A stretch of 64,000 nucleotides of DNA from assembly GCA_023101885.1 (NCBI GenBank), contig JALPQD010000116.1, positions 868,001 through 932,000 of the forward strand, in the 5' to 3' direction. The DNA is from Typhlomys cinereus (lineage: Eukaryota > Chordata > Mammalia > Rodentia > Platacanthomyidae). The position numbers were made by a program, and so were the translations under genes. The notes beneath the pieces are model-generated. The model ran no database searches, was not told the DNA's origin, and saw nothing but the letters and a program-made list of their open reading frames with translations. Below, piece by piece: positions 1 through 10,440 of this stretch (the first letter of the stretch is position 1; each line of letters begins with the position of its first letter).

Positions 1-161
1 CCTGGCATGGTACCCTCGCCAACCAGACTGCCTGTTGACAGATATCTCTCTCCCACAGCTAGCTCTCCAGAAGAGAATCTACTGGGGTCTTACCAACCTT
101 TTCATCAGAACTGATTAGTGACCATGTCCCTTGAAACTAGAGCCACAAAACCCAAAGCCAG

Positions 162-330
162 GGCTGGAGATACAGCACAGTTAAGGAGATTGCTTGCACA
201 GCATGCGCAAAGCCCCGAGTTCAATCCCTAGTGCTGGATAAAGTAGGCATGGTGGCACACACTTGTGGCGACAGTACTATGGTGGAGGTAGGAGGATCAG
301 AAGTTCAAGGTATTCTTCAGCTATACCGTG
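162..330 (+). repeat. ID/B1-type composite SINE
   Basis: The left half reads like a tRNA-derived ID element ('ggctggagatacagcacag', then 'gagttcaatccctagtg' as box B). The right half reads like a degraded B1 monomer ('ggcatggtggcacacactt', 'ggaggatcagaagttcaag'). This ID plus B1 order is the layout of rodent B4 elements. Family assignment is from memory of consensus sequences. Confidence 0.65.
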
Positions 331-532
331 TGTTTGAGGTTAGCCTGGAGACATTTGTTTAGAGGCAGGAACTCTCACATGAAGGAGAGAAATGATTTCT
401 TAAAGCCATCCTCTAACCTCCTCTCCACTCATGAGCTGTGCATGGCACGAATGTGTTCTGTTTCTCCCTCCCTCCCTCCTTCTTCCTTTTTCTCAAAAAC
501 AAGCAAGCAAACAAAACAAGAACCCAAACAAA

Positions 533-735
533 CAAGGGTTGGGAATGTAGCTCAATTGATGGTGTGCTTGTCTAGCCTACTTGAAGTCCCAGGTGCTATT
601 CCCAGCATTCACTGCATGGGTGGGTGTTGGGGATCACACTTGAAATGCTCGGGAGAAGGCAGGAAGATCAGAAGTTCGAGATCAGCTAGATAGCGAGTCT
701 GAGAACAGCCTGGGCCTCAGAGACAGGTTTTTGTC
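533..735 (+). repeat. ID/B1-type composite SINE
   Basis: An ID-like head ('ttgggaatgtagctcaattg') is followed by a B1-like part ('aggaagatcagaagttcg', 'gcctgggcctcagagacag') and an A-rich tail of AACCAAA units. It has the same layout as the copy at 162-330 but is separately diverged. Confidence 0.65.
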
Positions 736-1164
736 TCAACCAAAAAAACGAAAGCAACCAAACAACCACAGAAACCCAAAGTTCCTATTCTAAAGTCTTA
801 ACCTGAGTGTCTTAGTCTTTAGAAAATTGTGGGGCATGTTGGACAGAGGTGGTGGAGGGAAAACTCTTTGAATCTTGTGCCTCATGGGCCCCTAGCATTT
901 GGGATCTGAGGCTGGTATAACTCCACGCTAGCACAGGGGAGCCTCTCTGCACTTCCGTCCCCTGAGGTGCCTGTCATGCCTAACACACACCCTTCATTTC
1001 TCACGGGAACACCAATGCAGAACTGGCTGTTCCCCAAGCAGAGGGCTCTGGAGAACTGGAAGTGGAGGCTAAAACCACCGGAGTGGTCAAGGCATGATGG
1101 TATTTATCACATATATGTCCCCTGCTTGGCAGGGGAGAGCGTGCATATTAGTGGGGCTTTCTGC

Positions 1165-1268
1165 TTAGAGATAGGGTCTCACTATGCAGCTGAGGGTGGT
1201 GGCAACCTGTGATCCCCCTGCCTCAGCCTCAGTGTATGGAATGCAGGCATGAACCACCATGCCTGGCT
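1165..1268 (-). repeat. B1-type SINE, antisense
   Basis: The plus strand reads as the reverse of a 7SL-derived B1/proto-B1 unit: 'gagatagggtctcactatg', then 'cctcagcctcagtgtatgg', 'atgaaccaccatgcctggc'. Confidence 0.7.
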
Positions 1269-1576
1269 TGTGGGGAAACCTTTTGAGGTGGATGAACCTG
1301 GGTTTTATATTCAGGTGCCACCTGTGAACCTTGGGAAGATGATTTCACAGGGGACTTCTGCTTCCTCATCCGGGAAACGGAGTAACAAACGCTGACTAGT
1401 GTGTGAAAAGACAGGCGTCAGATGGCTAAACGAAGGGAAGCTTCTGGACATCCCTCGCTCCCCTCTGTCTTAGATGAACAAAACTGTTAGCAATCGGAAT
1501 GCCATTTTCAGTCTGATGCCTTAGGCCACTCGGCCATCCTGACACCTTTAGAGGTGCCATTTTGTAAAGCTGCCTC

Positions 1577-2132
1577 CAACCTTGGCTCTTTTTTTTTTTA
1601 TATACATTTTTTATTATTATTTCTGCTCATACAAACTTAATAGGTAGACCAGTTCCCTCCCTCCCTCCCCCCCCAACCCCCTGCTCCCCCTCCCCTCACC
1701 CTTCCCTTCCCATCCCCCAGTGCCCCCCCCCCCAATTCCCAGAGAGTCCTTTCTTGTGCATGCCTGACTCTCCTCTGGGCTCTCCTCTCCGATGACGTAC
1801 AAGGACCCAGTGGCATTTCCCAGAACCCTTTTCCGTGTTCCCCTTAAGCATAGGAACAGTACTGTGGCTGTCAATCCCTTGCCTCCAAGGATCTTGATGC
1901 CTTTAGCAGATGCTAGACTTTGTGAGGTCAATAGTGTGTTGGACATTGCGCAGGGCATGCAAAGTCCAATTATGATTGCTTCGGCCCTAACTTGTGTGGA
2001 GTATCTTGCAAATCATTGTTCCTCCCATCCTTGTGCTCTTACAATCTTACCGCCCCCTCTTCCGCAAATGTCCCTGAGCTTCAGGATGGGGAGAAATTAG
2101 TCTGGCCTAGTTCTAGGTCAACCTTGGTTCTT
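1577..2132 (-). mobile_element. 5'-truncated LINE-1-like insertion with target-site duplication
   Basis: A 528-bp element (1591-2118) lies between 14-bp direct repeats at 1577-1590 and 2119-2132 that match at 13 of 14 positions. On the minus strand it ends with a purine- and G-rich tract (plus-strand C/T at 1651-1735), a conserved tail around 'gaaataataataaaaaatg' and an A-run. This is the arrangement of a LINE-1 3' untranslated region and poly(A) tail. A close relative lies at 38690-39193 and the extreme 3' end recurs at 31918-31966. The minus-strand open frame inside it is not a recognisable protein. Confidence 0.75.
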
Positions 2133-2489
2133 AAATGGTGGCTCCTGAGCACACAGTCAAACCCCCTGACCTCCCCACCCTGAGGGCCTTGAGAGAGAAC
2201 TTGTTTTGCTTGACACATTTCACTCCCCACCCCCATTGACCTACTTCCCTAGCAACTCCTTAGCAACGTCTGGCTAAACTTTGGCCACCAGGGTCCTCAG
2301 CTCTAAAAAAAAATCTCAAATCTCCCCCTTGTATTGTAAGGGACCTCCACGGTCTATTACCCATTGCTAAAGTCGCTCAATTCCTTCATCCTCCTCTTCC
2401 CTTTGCCAACCTAATACATGGAGCCAAAGGTGCATGTTGTCCCAGAGGCCTGACAGTAACCACTGATGACCTCAACTCTTTTTTTTTAA

Positions 2490-2537
2490 TAAACTAGTTT
2501 TATTTATTTATTTATTTTTAATTTATTATTTATTCAA

Positions 2538-2573
<36 letters not shown>

Positions 2574-2767
2574 ACCAAGGGTGAATTTGGGAATTATCGT
2601 GGACTGCCTCTACTTCCTCTTCACTCTGCCCTGGGATTCACAGGCTCCGCCTACCAGGACCAGGAGCACAGGCTGCCCCCGCTTCCGCCCAGCGTTTGTA
2701 TGTGGGATCTAGGATCTGAACTGCTTGCAAGGCGGAGGCTTAACCCCTGAGCCACCTCTCCAGCTCC
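2490..2767 (-). repeat. tRNA-headed SINE with (CA)n tail, antisense
   Basis: Read on the minus strand, a B2-like tRNA head ('ggctcaggggttaag' type, near 2735-2767) is followed by a non-B2 body and ends in a (CA)n run, seen as (TG)n at 2541-2570. It is the same family as 29843-30120 and 52545-52830. Confidence 0.75.
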
Positions 2768-2889
2768 TGATGACCTCAACTCTTTTCTCTAACTTCACTG
2801 GCTGCAGCCTTAACCTTGTTTGTATTTGGAGAGAAGGCCAATTCGAAAAAAGGAATTAAGGTGGAATGAGGTTGTATCTTGTAGGATTG

Positions 2890-3135
2890 TGTTTAGAAGA
2901 AGAGACAGCAGAACCAGCCTTCCTCCTTCTGCCAAAGGTAGGAGAGGAAGAGGAAGCAGTAGTAGCAGCAGTAGTCACCTAAGAACCTGGCAGCCACATG
3001 CGGGTCACCAGAAGGTGCCTCCCAGACAAGGTCTCCTGATGAGGCCTTGATCTTGGATTCTCTGGTCTCCAGAACACTGAGAAATAAACTGCTATTGTTG
3101 AAACCACTGACCAATGCAACCGCATTGGTGCACTT
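2890..3135 (+). repeat. MLT1-type MaLR LTR, 3' part
   Basis: The segment '...cttgatcttggattctctgg', 'ctccagaacactgagaaata' and the following 'aaaccactgaccaatgc' follow the 3' end of MLT1 LTRs as I remember them, including the AATAAA-type signal at about 3083. This is an ancient, degraded copy. Confidence 0.6.
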
Positions 3136-3567
3136 GGTGGGGACCTCTGAGTGAAGATCCAGTACACCCCATGTCCCTCAACCTGCATCATTTCCCCTCA
3201 CTTTATGCTCAGTTCCAGCTACAGCCTCGCTAGGGACCTGAGACCTCTACCTGCCTGGATGTTACATACCAGTGTCCTTTGGAATTTGGATTCTAGTCTC
3301 AAAGGGATCCTCACTGTGACTGCCAGGCTCAGGCTACTGTGAGGCTGTGGGCTTCCTGCTTGGTCTGGGAAAGCCGGGGACAAACCTGATAGGCAGCCAG
3401 GCTGTCAGCTTCTACTGAGGGATGACAAGCAGAGATGATGTGAAGGATGGGGTCCTGCTTCCACAGAGTTCAGGGTCTAGGAGGAGTGGTAGACACAATG
3501 ACAAGAGTTGTACCAGTTTTCTAACAAGTGATGCATCATTGAGCTATATCAATAGCGCTCCAAGAGG

Positions 3568-3990
3568 TATACCAGTTTCCCACTGTCTACTGTGAAAAAT
3601 TACCACCAATGCAATGGCTTAGGACATTTAATGGGTCTTAGTGAGCTAGTAGGCAGGTTGTTTTATATTTTGGAGGCTCTAGAGGAGAATCCGCTTTCTT
3701 GCCAGCTTCTAGAGGCTTTCCACATTTTCTGAATGTATCCCCATGTATCTTCAAAGCCAATGACGGCTACTTGAGTCTCTCTCATCACTCCAACACTCAC
3801 AGGCTATCCCCTTCTGTACTACAGGATGCTTGGAGGTAACACTGGGGTCCATCTGGACAATTTAGGACACATCCTCTATTTTAAGGTCATCTGATTAGTA
3901 ACCTCAATTGTATCTGCTATCCTCAGTGACACAGATAGATTCCAGGGAATGGATGGTTTAGGAGGCCATTATTCTGTAAACGAGAAGTGT
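3568..3990 (-). repeat. MLT1-type MaLR LTR, antisense
   Basis: The plus strand reads as the reverse complement of an MLT1-like LTR: 'gtataccagtttcccactg', 'aaattaccaccaatgcaatg', 'ggaggctctagaggagaat', then 'aaggtcatctgattagtaac'. It is heavily diverged. Confidence 0.55.
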
Positions 3991-4061
3991 CAAGAGCAGT
4001 ACTGATAGAACACAATAATTAAAATAATTATGTAACAATCCTTTTTTGTCTATTATGTAAC

Positions 4062-4265
4062 AGCTAAGTACGTCCAGTACTGCACTAAGCACTCTTACAT
4101 TAGCTCCAGTAACCACATACCTCTAGGAATACTATAATTCCTATTCTGCAGATGAGCACATAGAAGACAATTAGCTTGCTCAGAGTCACCCGACCCATGA
4201 ACAGGAGTCTGCACTCTGGTGACTGAGCTCCAGAATCTTCTCTTAATCATCATGCCACGTATTCT
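4062..4265 (+). repeat. MIR element
   Basis: This has the order of a mammalian-wide interspersed repeat: 'ctaagcactcttacatta', 'attcctattctgcagatgag', 'gctcagagtcacccgac', 'tgactgagctccagaatc'. It is ancient, diverged and tRNA-core derived. Confidence 0.7.
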
Positions 4266-6206
4266 CTTAAGAAACAGGGTGCCTTAGGCCAGTTACAAGA
4301 ACAGGGCTAGGCACTTTCATTTCTGAATGGACCTGTCTACACCCTGCAGGCAACAACCAGTGCAGGTTCTAATCAGTAAGGTTGGCTGGGTGAAACTAGA
4401 GACTCTTTCCGATGACTGTCTATAGTCTACTTTTGAGTGGTAAGGTCCTGAGGTTACAATGTTACTTCCCTCCCCAAATATAGGTGTTCATTCATTTGAA
4501 CAAGTATCAAATGCCACTAAAAACTTGTACGTGCACAGGATAAGCTATATCTCTACTGAAGTTCACAGGGAGTTTCTCTGAATTCCACTCATCAAAGGCA
4601 ATGTCTAATACAAAATGAACTCCATTATAGACTAAAACCTTACAGAACCGCCTGCACAGACAGAGCACTTACTACACAGGCTGCTCTGGAAGCAGCAAAG
4701 CTGTGACGGACACCTCTGTTCAAGGACCCCACAGACGACTCAACCAGGACAAAAAGGGGATACTTCTGAGAAGCTGTGTGGGTGGACCAAACCAGTGTCA
4801 GTGTGCAATCTGTCTGGACCTTAACTGTTTAAGGCGTAGCACTCAGCCTGACACTATTGAATGATGATGGAACTTTTAATAGGTGGGGCTTACTGAGAGC
4901 TGTCAGTCACTGGGGATGTGCTTCAACAAACAGTGGGACCCTAGTCCTGCTTCTTCTCTTTCCACCTGTGGCCCCAAGGTGAAAGTCCTTGTTTCATCAC
5001 ATATACCCTACCATGATATGCTGCTTCACCGAAGCCCTGAAGCAAAACTTCAGGTATCTGAAATAGTAAAGGAAAGCTTCAAAGTCAACAAAACCCAGGG
5101 ACACATAACCATGTCTACGCATTATCTTTGGGTCTTTCTATTCATCACGGCGATTCCCACTAGGACTTCTTAGCACTGGAGAGCCAGGATATAAACAGAA
5201 AGCTGTATGAAAAGAAGAGTGGTTAAGAAACGGTGCCTGATGAGAGAAGTGTCTAGAGTGGACATACTGAGTATTACAGACAAATGAAGAGGGTCTTCTT
5301 ATGGAAGTCCAAGGCCTTTAGTTTAGGAGAAAGGCAGTTAGTTGTTCTCGACTGGCATGAGTTTGCATCTTCAAGGAATATCTGGCAATATCTGAATCTG
5401 GGTTGTTAGCGACCAATGGAATGCTACTGGCATCTATTGGGTAGAGGCCAGAGACATTGCTAAAAATCCTACAAGTCACACAACCAAAAATCATGTTTCC
5501 CAAAATGTCAACAGTACTGACATTTTCTATCCCGGGTCAAAGAGCAAGCACCAAATCATGGATTAGCTTAGGACTGTCCAACAGAACATTGTGCAATGAT
5601 AGAGACATTTGCTAGTCTGTACTGTCCAGTACGTTAGACAACAACCTTGTGTTTTCAAACACTTGAAACATTGATCGTGTGACTGATGAGCTGTATTTGA
5701 AACTTTCATTTAGTCTTTTTCTTTTGACACACTTCAGCTAGCCTCAAAACCTGTCATTTTTCTGTCTCAGTCCTCTAAGTAACTGAATTACAAGCCTGGT
5801 CCATTACCATTGCTAATTTGACTTAAAACAGACACACATAGTCATGTCCCTTCTGGGTCAATCTAACTCCTAGACTCTAATCGAACATTCCCAGCTAAAC
5901 ATTTTCTGTTTTAACCTTGGAAACAAAGCAAAACACCAGGGCACCAATATGCACATGAATTACACTGCGGAAGAAAGGTCAACTACTTGCAGGGAAGGGT
6001 GACATGTCCAAAGAGCAAACACGACAATCCTCTGAGTAGTAGGATCGTGAGATTTCCATCTGACTCTTCAACTGGTCACTGAACAATCAGGCCCTTGCAC
6101 TTGGGAGAGCAGGAGGCTCAGCATCACTAACTAATTCGCTTCTCCGCACGGGTCCCCCTCTATATGATCTGCTGGGTTTGGTGGAGACCACCGGCACTGT
6201 GCTTGA

Positions 6207-6230
6207 GACCACACACACACACACACAGTT
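6207..6230. repeat. (AC)n microsatellite
   Basis: Short perfect CA-dinucleotide run about 230 bp inside VAC14 intron 1. Confidence 0.9.
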
Positions 6231-6441
6231 GTCACTTTTTTTCTCACTGCAACCCTTTGGGTTCCCAGGAGACTAAAGAACTTGGCCAATCAGGAATAAA
6301 GCAAGGATCCCCGTATCTACTCTGAAGCACTGCACCAAGGATCTGAAACCCTAGAAACCCACACTGCTTGGCAATGTGTGAAAGTCCCCACCCGCCCACC
6401 CACCAGCAGACCAGCCAGGGTGGGGTCCCAGTAGCTCTTAC

Positions 6442-6545
6442 TTCTCTATCTCCAGCGCTGCCACCTTCCGCTTTTCGTAGAGTTTGTCATTGAGGGCACG
6501 CACGATGTTGGGCGTGAGTGGTGCGAAGTCCTTCTCGGGATTCAT
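6442..6545 (-). CDS. VAC14: VAC14 coding exon 1
   Basis: VAC14 is the HEAT-repeat scaffold of the PIKfyve-FIG4 complex that makes and turns over PI(3,5)P2 on endosomes and lysosomes. The minus-strand ATG at 6545-6543 opens a frame beginning [20 protein letters not shown] and continuing to ...KVAALEIE. This matches the conserved VAC14 N terminus as I remember it. The exon ends after two bases of a Lys codon at a GTAAGA donor (6441-6436), giving 34 full codons plus two bases. The start context has G at -3. The next exon lies beyond the left edge. The exon sits at the edge of the CpG island, as expected for a housekeeping gene, and a uORF overlaps its start codon. Confidence 0.95.
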
Positions 6546-6658
6546 AGCGGCAGCTCAGGATGCGCCCGGGAGCCTGCAGACTCCTTAGCCCGCAGGTGCC
6601 GGGCCCGCGCCACGGTCAGAGGAGTCCCGGCTCCGCGTTGACCCCGGAGCCGGCTCAT
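6542..6658 (-). other. VAC14 upstream ORF overlapping the start codon
   Basis: A minus-strand ATG at 6658-6656 opens a 38-codon frame starting MSRLRGQRGAGTPL. It ends with TGA at 6544-6542, overlapping the VAC14 ATG (6545-6543) in an ATGA arrangement. The uORF start has a weak context (T at -3). A second, five-codon uORF (MAAAQ, stop) starts at 6817 inside the YY1 motif and is relevant only if transcription starts upstream of it. Translation is inferred, not shown. Confidence 0.5.
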
Positions 6659-6809
6659 GGACCACGCCGCCCCAGGCCCGCTGCCTCGCTCTGCCGCCGC
6701 GCGCCGCCTCGGAACCCGGGTCTGGAGCCCGCTTTCCCGCGCGCGATGCCCGCCGTCCAAGCGCTCACGCGAACAGCTCCCGCCCGGCACCGGCAATGCT
6801 CACTGGGCA

Positions 6810-6820
6810 GCGGCCATGTT
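6810..6820 (-). promoter_or_regulatory. YY1-type element
   Basis: The minus strand reads AACATGGCCGC, an exact fit to the YY1 pattern AANATGGC(G/C)GC. In TATA-less promoters such elements often lie at or just downstream of the transcription start, which would give a VAC14 5' UTR of roughly 270 nt. Confidence 0.6.
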
Positions 6821-6826
6821 ACTCGG

Positions 6827-6836
6827 GTCACATGAC
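6827..6836. promoter_or_regulatory. TFE/MITF-type E-box (M-box/CLEAR-like)
   Basis: The sequence GTCACATGAC is a one-base variant of the CLEAR palindrome GTCACGTGAC recognised by TFEB/TFE3 and matches the MITF M-box form. It lies 6 bp from the YY1 element. Binding is inferred from the motif and from VAC14's lysosomal role. Confidence 0.5.
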
Positions 6837-7224
6837 ACCCTAGCGTCTTCCGCCTTCCGCCGCGGGGGTGGGGCGCCCTCTGGGCCACGCCCCCCGCGAA
6901 GACTACAATTAATTGGTCATGTTTCCTTGGGGCTCCACCCCTCCCCGCCCACTCCTCCGCCCAGCGTACGCTTCAGTGTGGCTGCAGATCCGCTTTGTGG
7001 GCGAGGAGCGTGCTCAGTGCCAGGCACGCGTGTAGCAAGCTTGGAACGCAGTGGGCTTTCGTAAACGTTAGTCATACTCAAAGGGGTTCTTGGAGCTCAA
7101 CTTAGCATAATTTATGCGAACGCAGTAGTTTAATTTGTGCTTGGTCGTTTGCCAGTCTGTGGAGCATCTGCACACGTTTCCCATCATAGTTTCTCCATAT
7201 CCTAGTCACATCATCATCATCATT

Positions 7225-7330
7225 TCCCTTTTTCTTTTTGAGATAGGTCTCAAGCATCTGGGCTGACCTCGACTGTACTATGTAATCTAGGGTAGTCTTG
7301 AACTTCGGATCCTCCTGTGTCTATTAAGTT
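7225..7330 (-). repeat. B1-type SINE, antisense
   Basis: The plus strand reads 'tttttgagataggtctcaag', then 'cgactgtactatgtaatc', 'cttgaacttcggatcctcct', the reverse of a B1 unit. The right part is truncated. Confidence 0.65.
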
Positions 7331-7421
7331 CCTTTGCTTTGCTTTACTGGTATGCTGAAATCACGGATTTGAATGACTTTAATTTTACTGGGACTTCAAA
7401 ATAAGTTGCCTTTTAAAATTG

Positions 7422-8149
7422 TGTTGTGGAATACTGTCCTTTGAACAAAATAGCCATCTTCGCCAGGTCAGCTGCAACTATTTGCAAGAGACCATTGTTG
7501 CAGGAGAGTGAAAAGCAATGTTTATTTGACTTACTGGGACTGGAGGTGGGGTAGAGGTCTCTTGTCCAAAATCCAGAGTGCTTTGCTTGATTATGTCTTG
7601 GATTTTATATTCTTCAGTCATGGAGCATTTCCATAATATCTGATTGAGCACATGTTTACAGAGAATCATCAGTGAAAGTAAGAAGTAGATTTTTCCAAGC
7701 AGTGAGAATACAGAGAGGGAGTCAGAGGAAGTTAACATGGCCACAAGCCTATGTAAAAGGCAGCATGTACACAGGGAAAACTGACCTGAAGCCCACACTA
7801 ATTCAGCAGGTAGGCACCCCACCAGGGCATTTGCCCCAAAGTTTGCCAGTGGGACTTTCAAGCCTGACTCCACCAATCAAAGGTCAGAGGGGAAACCAAT
7901 AGAAAGTGTCCATTTTTGATCCATAAAAGGGGCACCCAGGGTCCAGAGCTTTGGAACAAGACTTGGAGTGGTTTTGCCTCCCTTCTGGCTCCAGGAACAG
8001 CCAGAGACGACTTCTTGTCCCCTCTGATTCACCCAAGCAATCGAGCGTCCTTCCTTTCCCTGCTTTTCAATAAATTTTACTTAAACCGTGGTATCCCAGC
8101 TTCATTTTTGAGTCTGGGTTACAAAAACCTGGACAGAAATTCCATAACA
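7422..8149 (+). mobile_element. Endogenous retrovirus LTR, probably solo
   Basis: The ends form an imperfect inverted pair: it opens 'tgttgtggaat' and closes 'attccataaca', with TG...CA termini. Inside lie two CCAAT boxes (7873-7877, 7896-7900), a TATA-like ATAAAAG (7923-7929) and AATAAA (8069-8074), in the order U3-R-U5 on the plus strand. Flanking hexamers aaattg and aaagtg (5 of 6 identical) may be a target-site duplication, which would make it a solo LTR. It lies between the HYDIN 3' end and the VAC14 promoter, opposite to both genes. Family not named. Confidence 0.65.
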
Positions 8150-9305
8150 AAAGTGTGTTGGCTACCGACGAAGAGGGCTGGGAAGACTGAAATGCAGCAA
8201 GTAATTACAGAAGCAGATAGATGGAGACCATGATGAAGGGCTCCAAGGAATTCTTTTACAGTGGTTGTGGAAAGAGATAAGCATGATGGAGACTTCTTTA
8301 ATTTTAACTTTTAACTGGACTCTTGAACAGAAGGGAAATTGCTATTTGCCTGTTAGAGGCTAAAAGGCCATGGACAGTACTTGGGGTGGATGATCTCTAT
8401 GCCATGAAGATTAGATCTGTAGTTAACTGATGTTTCCTTGGAGTCTGAAGAGGTGATGTCTGTTGGACTCTCCTGAGATTCTCTTGCTCCCCTCAGGTAA
8501 CTTCTAGCCATTTTATCCAATTTTGCCCCAAATGCACATGGTCTATGATTCTCAAGGTCTTGGGAAGGGCTAGATAGGCTGAGACAGGTTAACTGAACTG
8601 GGACTTGCATCTATACAGTTGTGGCGAAGCCATCATCCATATTGGGGTAAGTCTTTCTGGTGGTGCAGTTGTTCTGGAGTCACCCACATTTCTGTAAGTA
8701 ACCCTCTCCCACACCCCTGTAAGTAAAGTAAGCCTGATAAGCTCATTAGATTGTCAACTTAGACTCGGTGTCCTTGGTCTATTATTGGTTTCCTATCTGG
8801 GCTAGGGAGATGTTTGTGTAGCGTCTCACTCAGAAGTTTCACCTAACCAATGGCTGATGGCCCACCAGGCGGGGGTTGGGATGTGTTTCCTTATGTGTCA
8901 ATACCTAGGAGGACTGGGTTATAGACAGCAGTCTCGGAAGGTGTGTAGGCATCTAAGTTGCACGAAAGCAGCTGCTTTGTGTCCTTGGAGAATCACACTC
9001 AATGGTAGGAATGGAAATTTTAGCTATGTGGTAAAATTGGAAAAAAATGTAACCATAGGTTGGTTAACTGTGCAGTAACAGGGAGATGCATCCGAATTCA
9101 GTAAGCTTCTAGAGTGAGCAGGAAGTTAAAACTAGGAGGGCTAGACTGTTCTGTAGTTCAGAGAACAAACACTGCACCTAGTTTTAGTGGCATAGTGCTA
9201 CTCTTTACAAGTAAGAGCATACATGTAAAGTTTATAACAACCTTGAAAGCAGAACATCATCTTCAGCCAATAGATCAGAAACATTCACAGTTGGTGAGGG
9301 GGTAA
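8150..9305. other. Intergenic stretch, no gene recognised
   Basis: No convincing exon or known repeat is visible here. The open frames are short and lack splice or domain support. Part could be internal remnant of the adjoining endogenous retrovirus, but I recognise no retroviral protein motif. Confidence 0.5.
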
Positions 9306-9309
9306 GATA

Positions 9310-10440
9310 GGCAGAATTCTCAGAATGACCCCAAATTCCCACCTCTTTGGGTACACACTTGATATAATCCTCTCTTTGAGTGGGAACATGTGATAGGGAT
9401 TCTCTGAGAACAAAGACTACAAAACTGACTGGGAAGGAGTGACTTGGTTTAATGAATATCTAAGGGTATTCGAGACTCCCAAAGAATACAGAAGACAAAG
9501 ATGTGAAAGCAGGTATTTGCAACAAAGCAAATTTGAGTCTCAGTCTTCAGGCAGAAATCTGCTGGGCCCATATTGGGCCTCTAGTGTCTCCTATTTCAGC
9601 ACAGACACCCCACCATAAACGAATCTTGTAAATATGATGAAATAACACCCTCACAATTATGTTGTGTTCTATAGCAGAAGGGAGAAATCATATTGTAAAC
9701 TGCCTATGATGGTAATGACAGTGGTCTTTAGTGATTGAGCTCAGTCTCCAGCTACCAAGTGCTGAGTAAATGGGGAGTTCTGTTACATGACAGCAAGGAG
9801 ATGGATTGTGCCATTTGGAGGTGGATCTTTCTGCTTAATTGAACCTTCAGATTGAGAATGTGGCTGGTACTTGATTATGGCTTTATGGATTCCTGACCTG
9901 AAAACCTAGTTCAGTCCATCTTGAACCCTGACCCGTGGTGTTGCAGTTCGCCTGAATGGTTGCTGATAAATGATCCTCAAACAGCTTAAGGGAACAAGGG
10001 TTTATTTTCTTACAATAGACTGATTACAGTTCTTAGTCCAGCTTGACAGGAGAGCAGGCATCAACACCAGAGCTGAGGGACTGGCCACACCATCTCTACG
10101 TACTGGCTGAGAGAGGCATGATCTTTACTTGCCAGACCAGCATGTCTAGCCAGTATACAAAAGGATGCCAACTCTCTCAACCAGCTGTCTGTATTTTATT
10201 CCAGGGCCTAATCCCACCCACCATGGGCTGGGCCTTCCCCATCAGTTAGACAATCTCCTGCAGGTCTGCTCTGGGCCTAACTCAACCACTAATTTTCTAC
10301 AAATGTGTCCAGAGCTCAAACACCCAACTGTCAAGTTGATATCTGTGCCCAACTATGACCCATGGACATTATGAGATAATAAATCTGTGTTGTTTTAAGC
10401 CACCAGGATGGTGGTCATTTGTTATGTAACCCAGAAAACA
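9310..10440 (+). repeat. MaLR-type LTR interrupted by a URR1-like element
   Basis: The left part has 'cagaattctcagaatgaccc' and 'tataatcctctctttgagtg'. The right part has 'gagataataaatctgtgttg' followed by 'ttttaagccaccaggatgg', like the 3' end of ancient MaLR LTRs. The copy is split at 9935-10355 by a DNA transposon. Confidence 0.5.
9935..10355 (-). mobile_element. URR1-like nonautonomous hAT element, antisense
   Basis: About 421 bp that recurs in opposite orientation at 23115-23528. Minus-strand landmarks include 'aataaacccttgttcc' and 'tttatcagcaaccat'. Its flanks share tgaccc (9929-9934 and 10356-10361), probably the core of a hAT 8-bp duplication. URR1 is a rodent-specific hAT-Charlie family; the assignment is from memory of its consensus. 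Confidence 0.6.

Larger units (their letters stand above)
1..6441 (-). other. VAC14: VAC14 intron 1 (partial)
   Basis: This stretch follows the donor site of VAC14 coding exon 1 on the minus strand and runs off the left edge. I see no second coding exon: the open frames are short and fall inside repeats. It holds ID/B1-type SINEs, a LINE-1 3' end, MaLR-type LTR pieces and a MIR, each listed separately. About 760-1150, 1270-1575, 2135-2460 and 4270-6430 are mostly sequence I do not recognise. Confidence 0.85.
6450..7050. promoter_or_regulatory. VAC14: CpG-island promoter of VAC14
   Basis: This stretch is visibly rich in G+C and CpG compared with flanking DNA (for example 6600-6900), has no TATA box, and covers VAC14 exon 1 and its upstream region. 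It contains a YY1-type element, a TFE/MITF-type E-box and an inverted CCAAT box (6912-6916). Transcription to the left is supported by exon 1; whether a divergent transcript runs right is not visible. Confidence 0.85.

Noticed and set aside
1617..1958. Minus-strand open frame of 113 codons, repeated in similar form at 38698-39033
   Set aside because: The similarity comes from two copies of one LINE-1-like 3' region; the Gly-rich end is the polypurine tract.
7478..7876. 132-codon minus-strand open frame
   Set aside because: It sits antisense inside the LTR and has no recognisable protein features.
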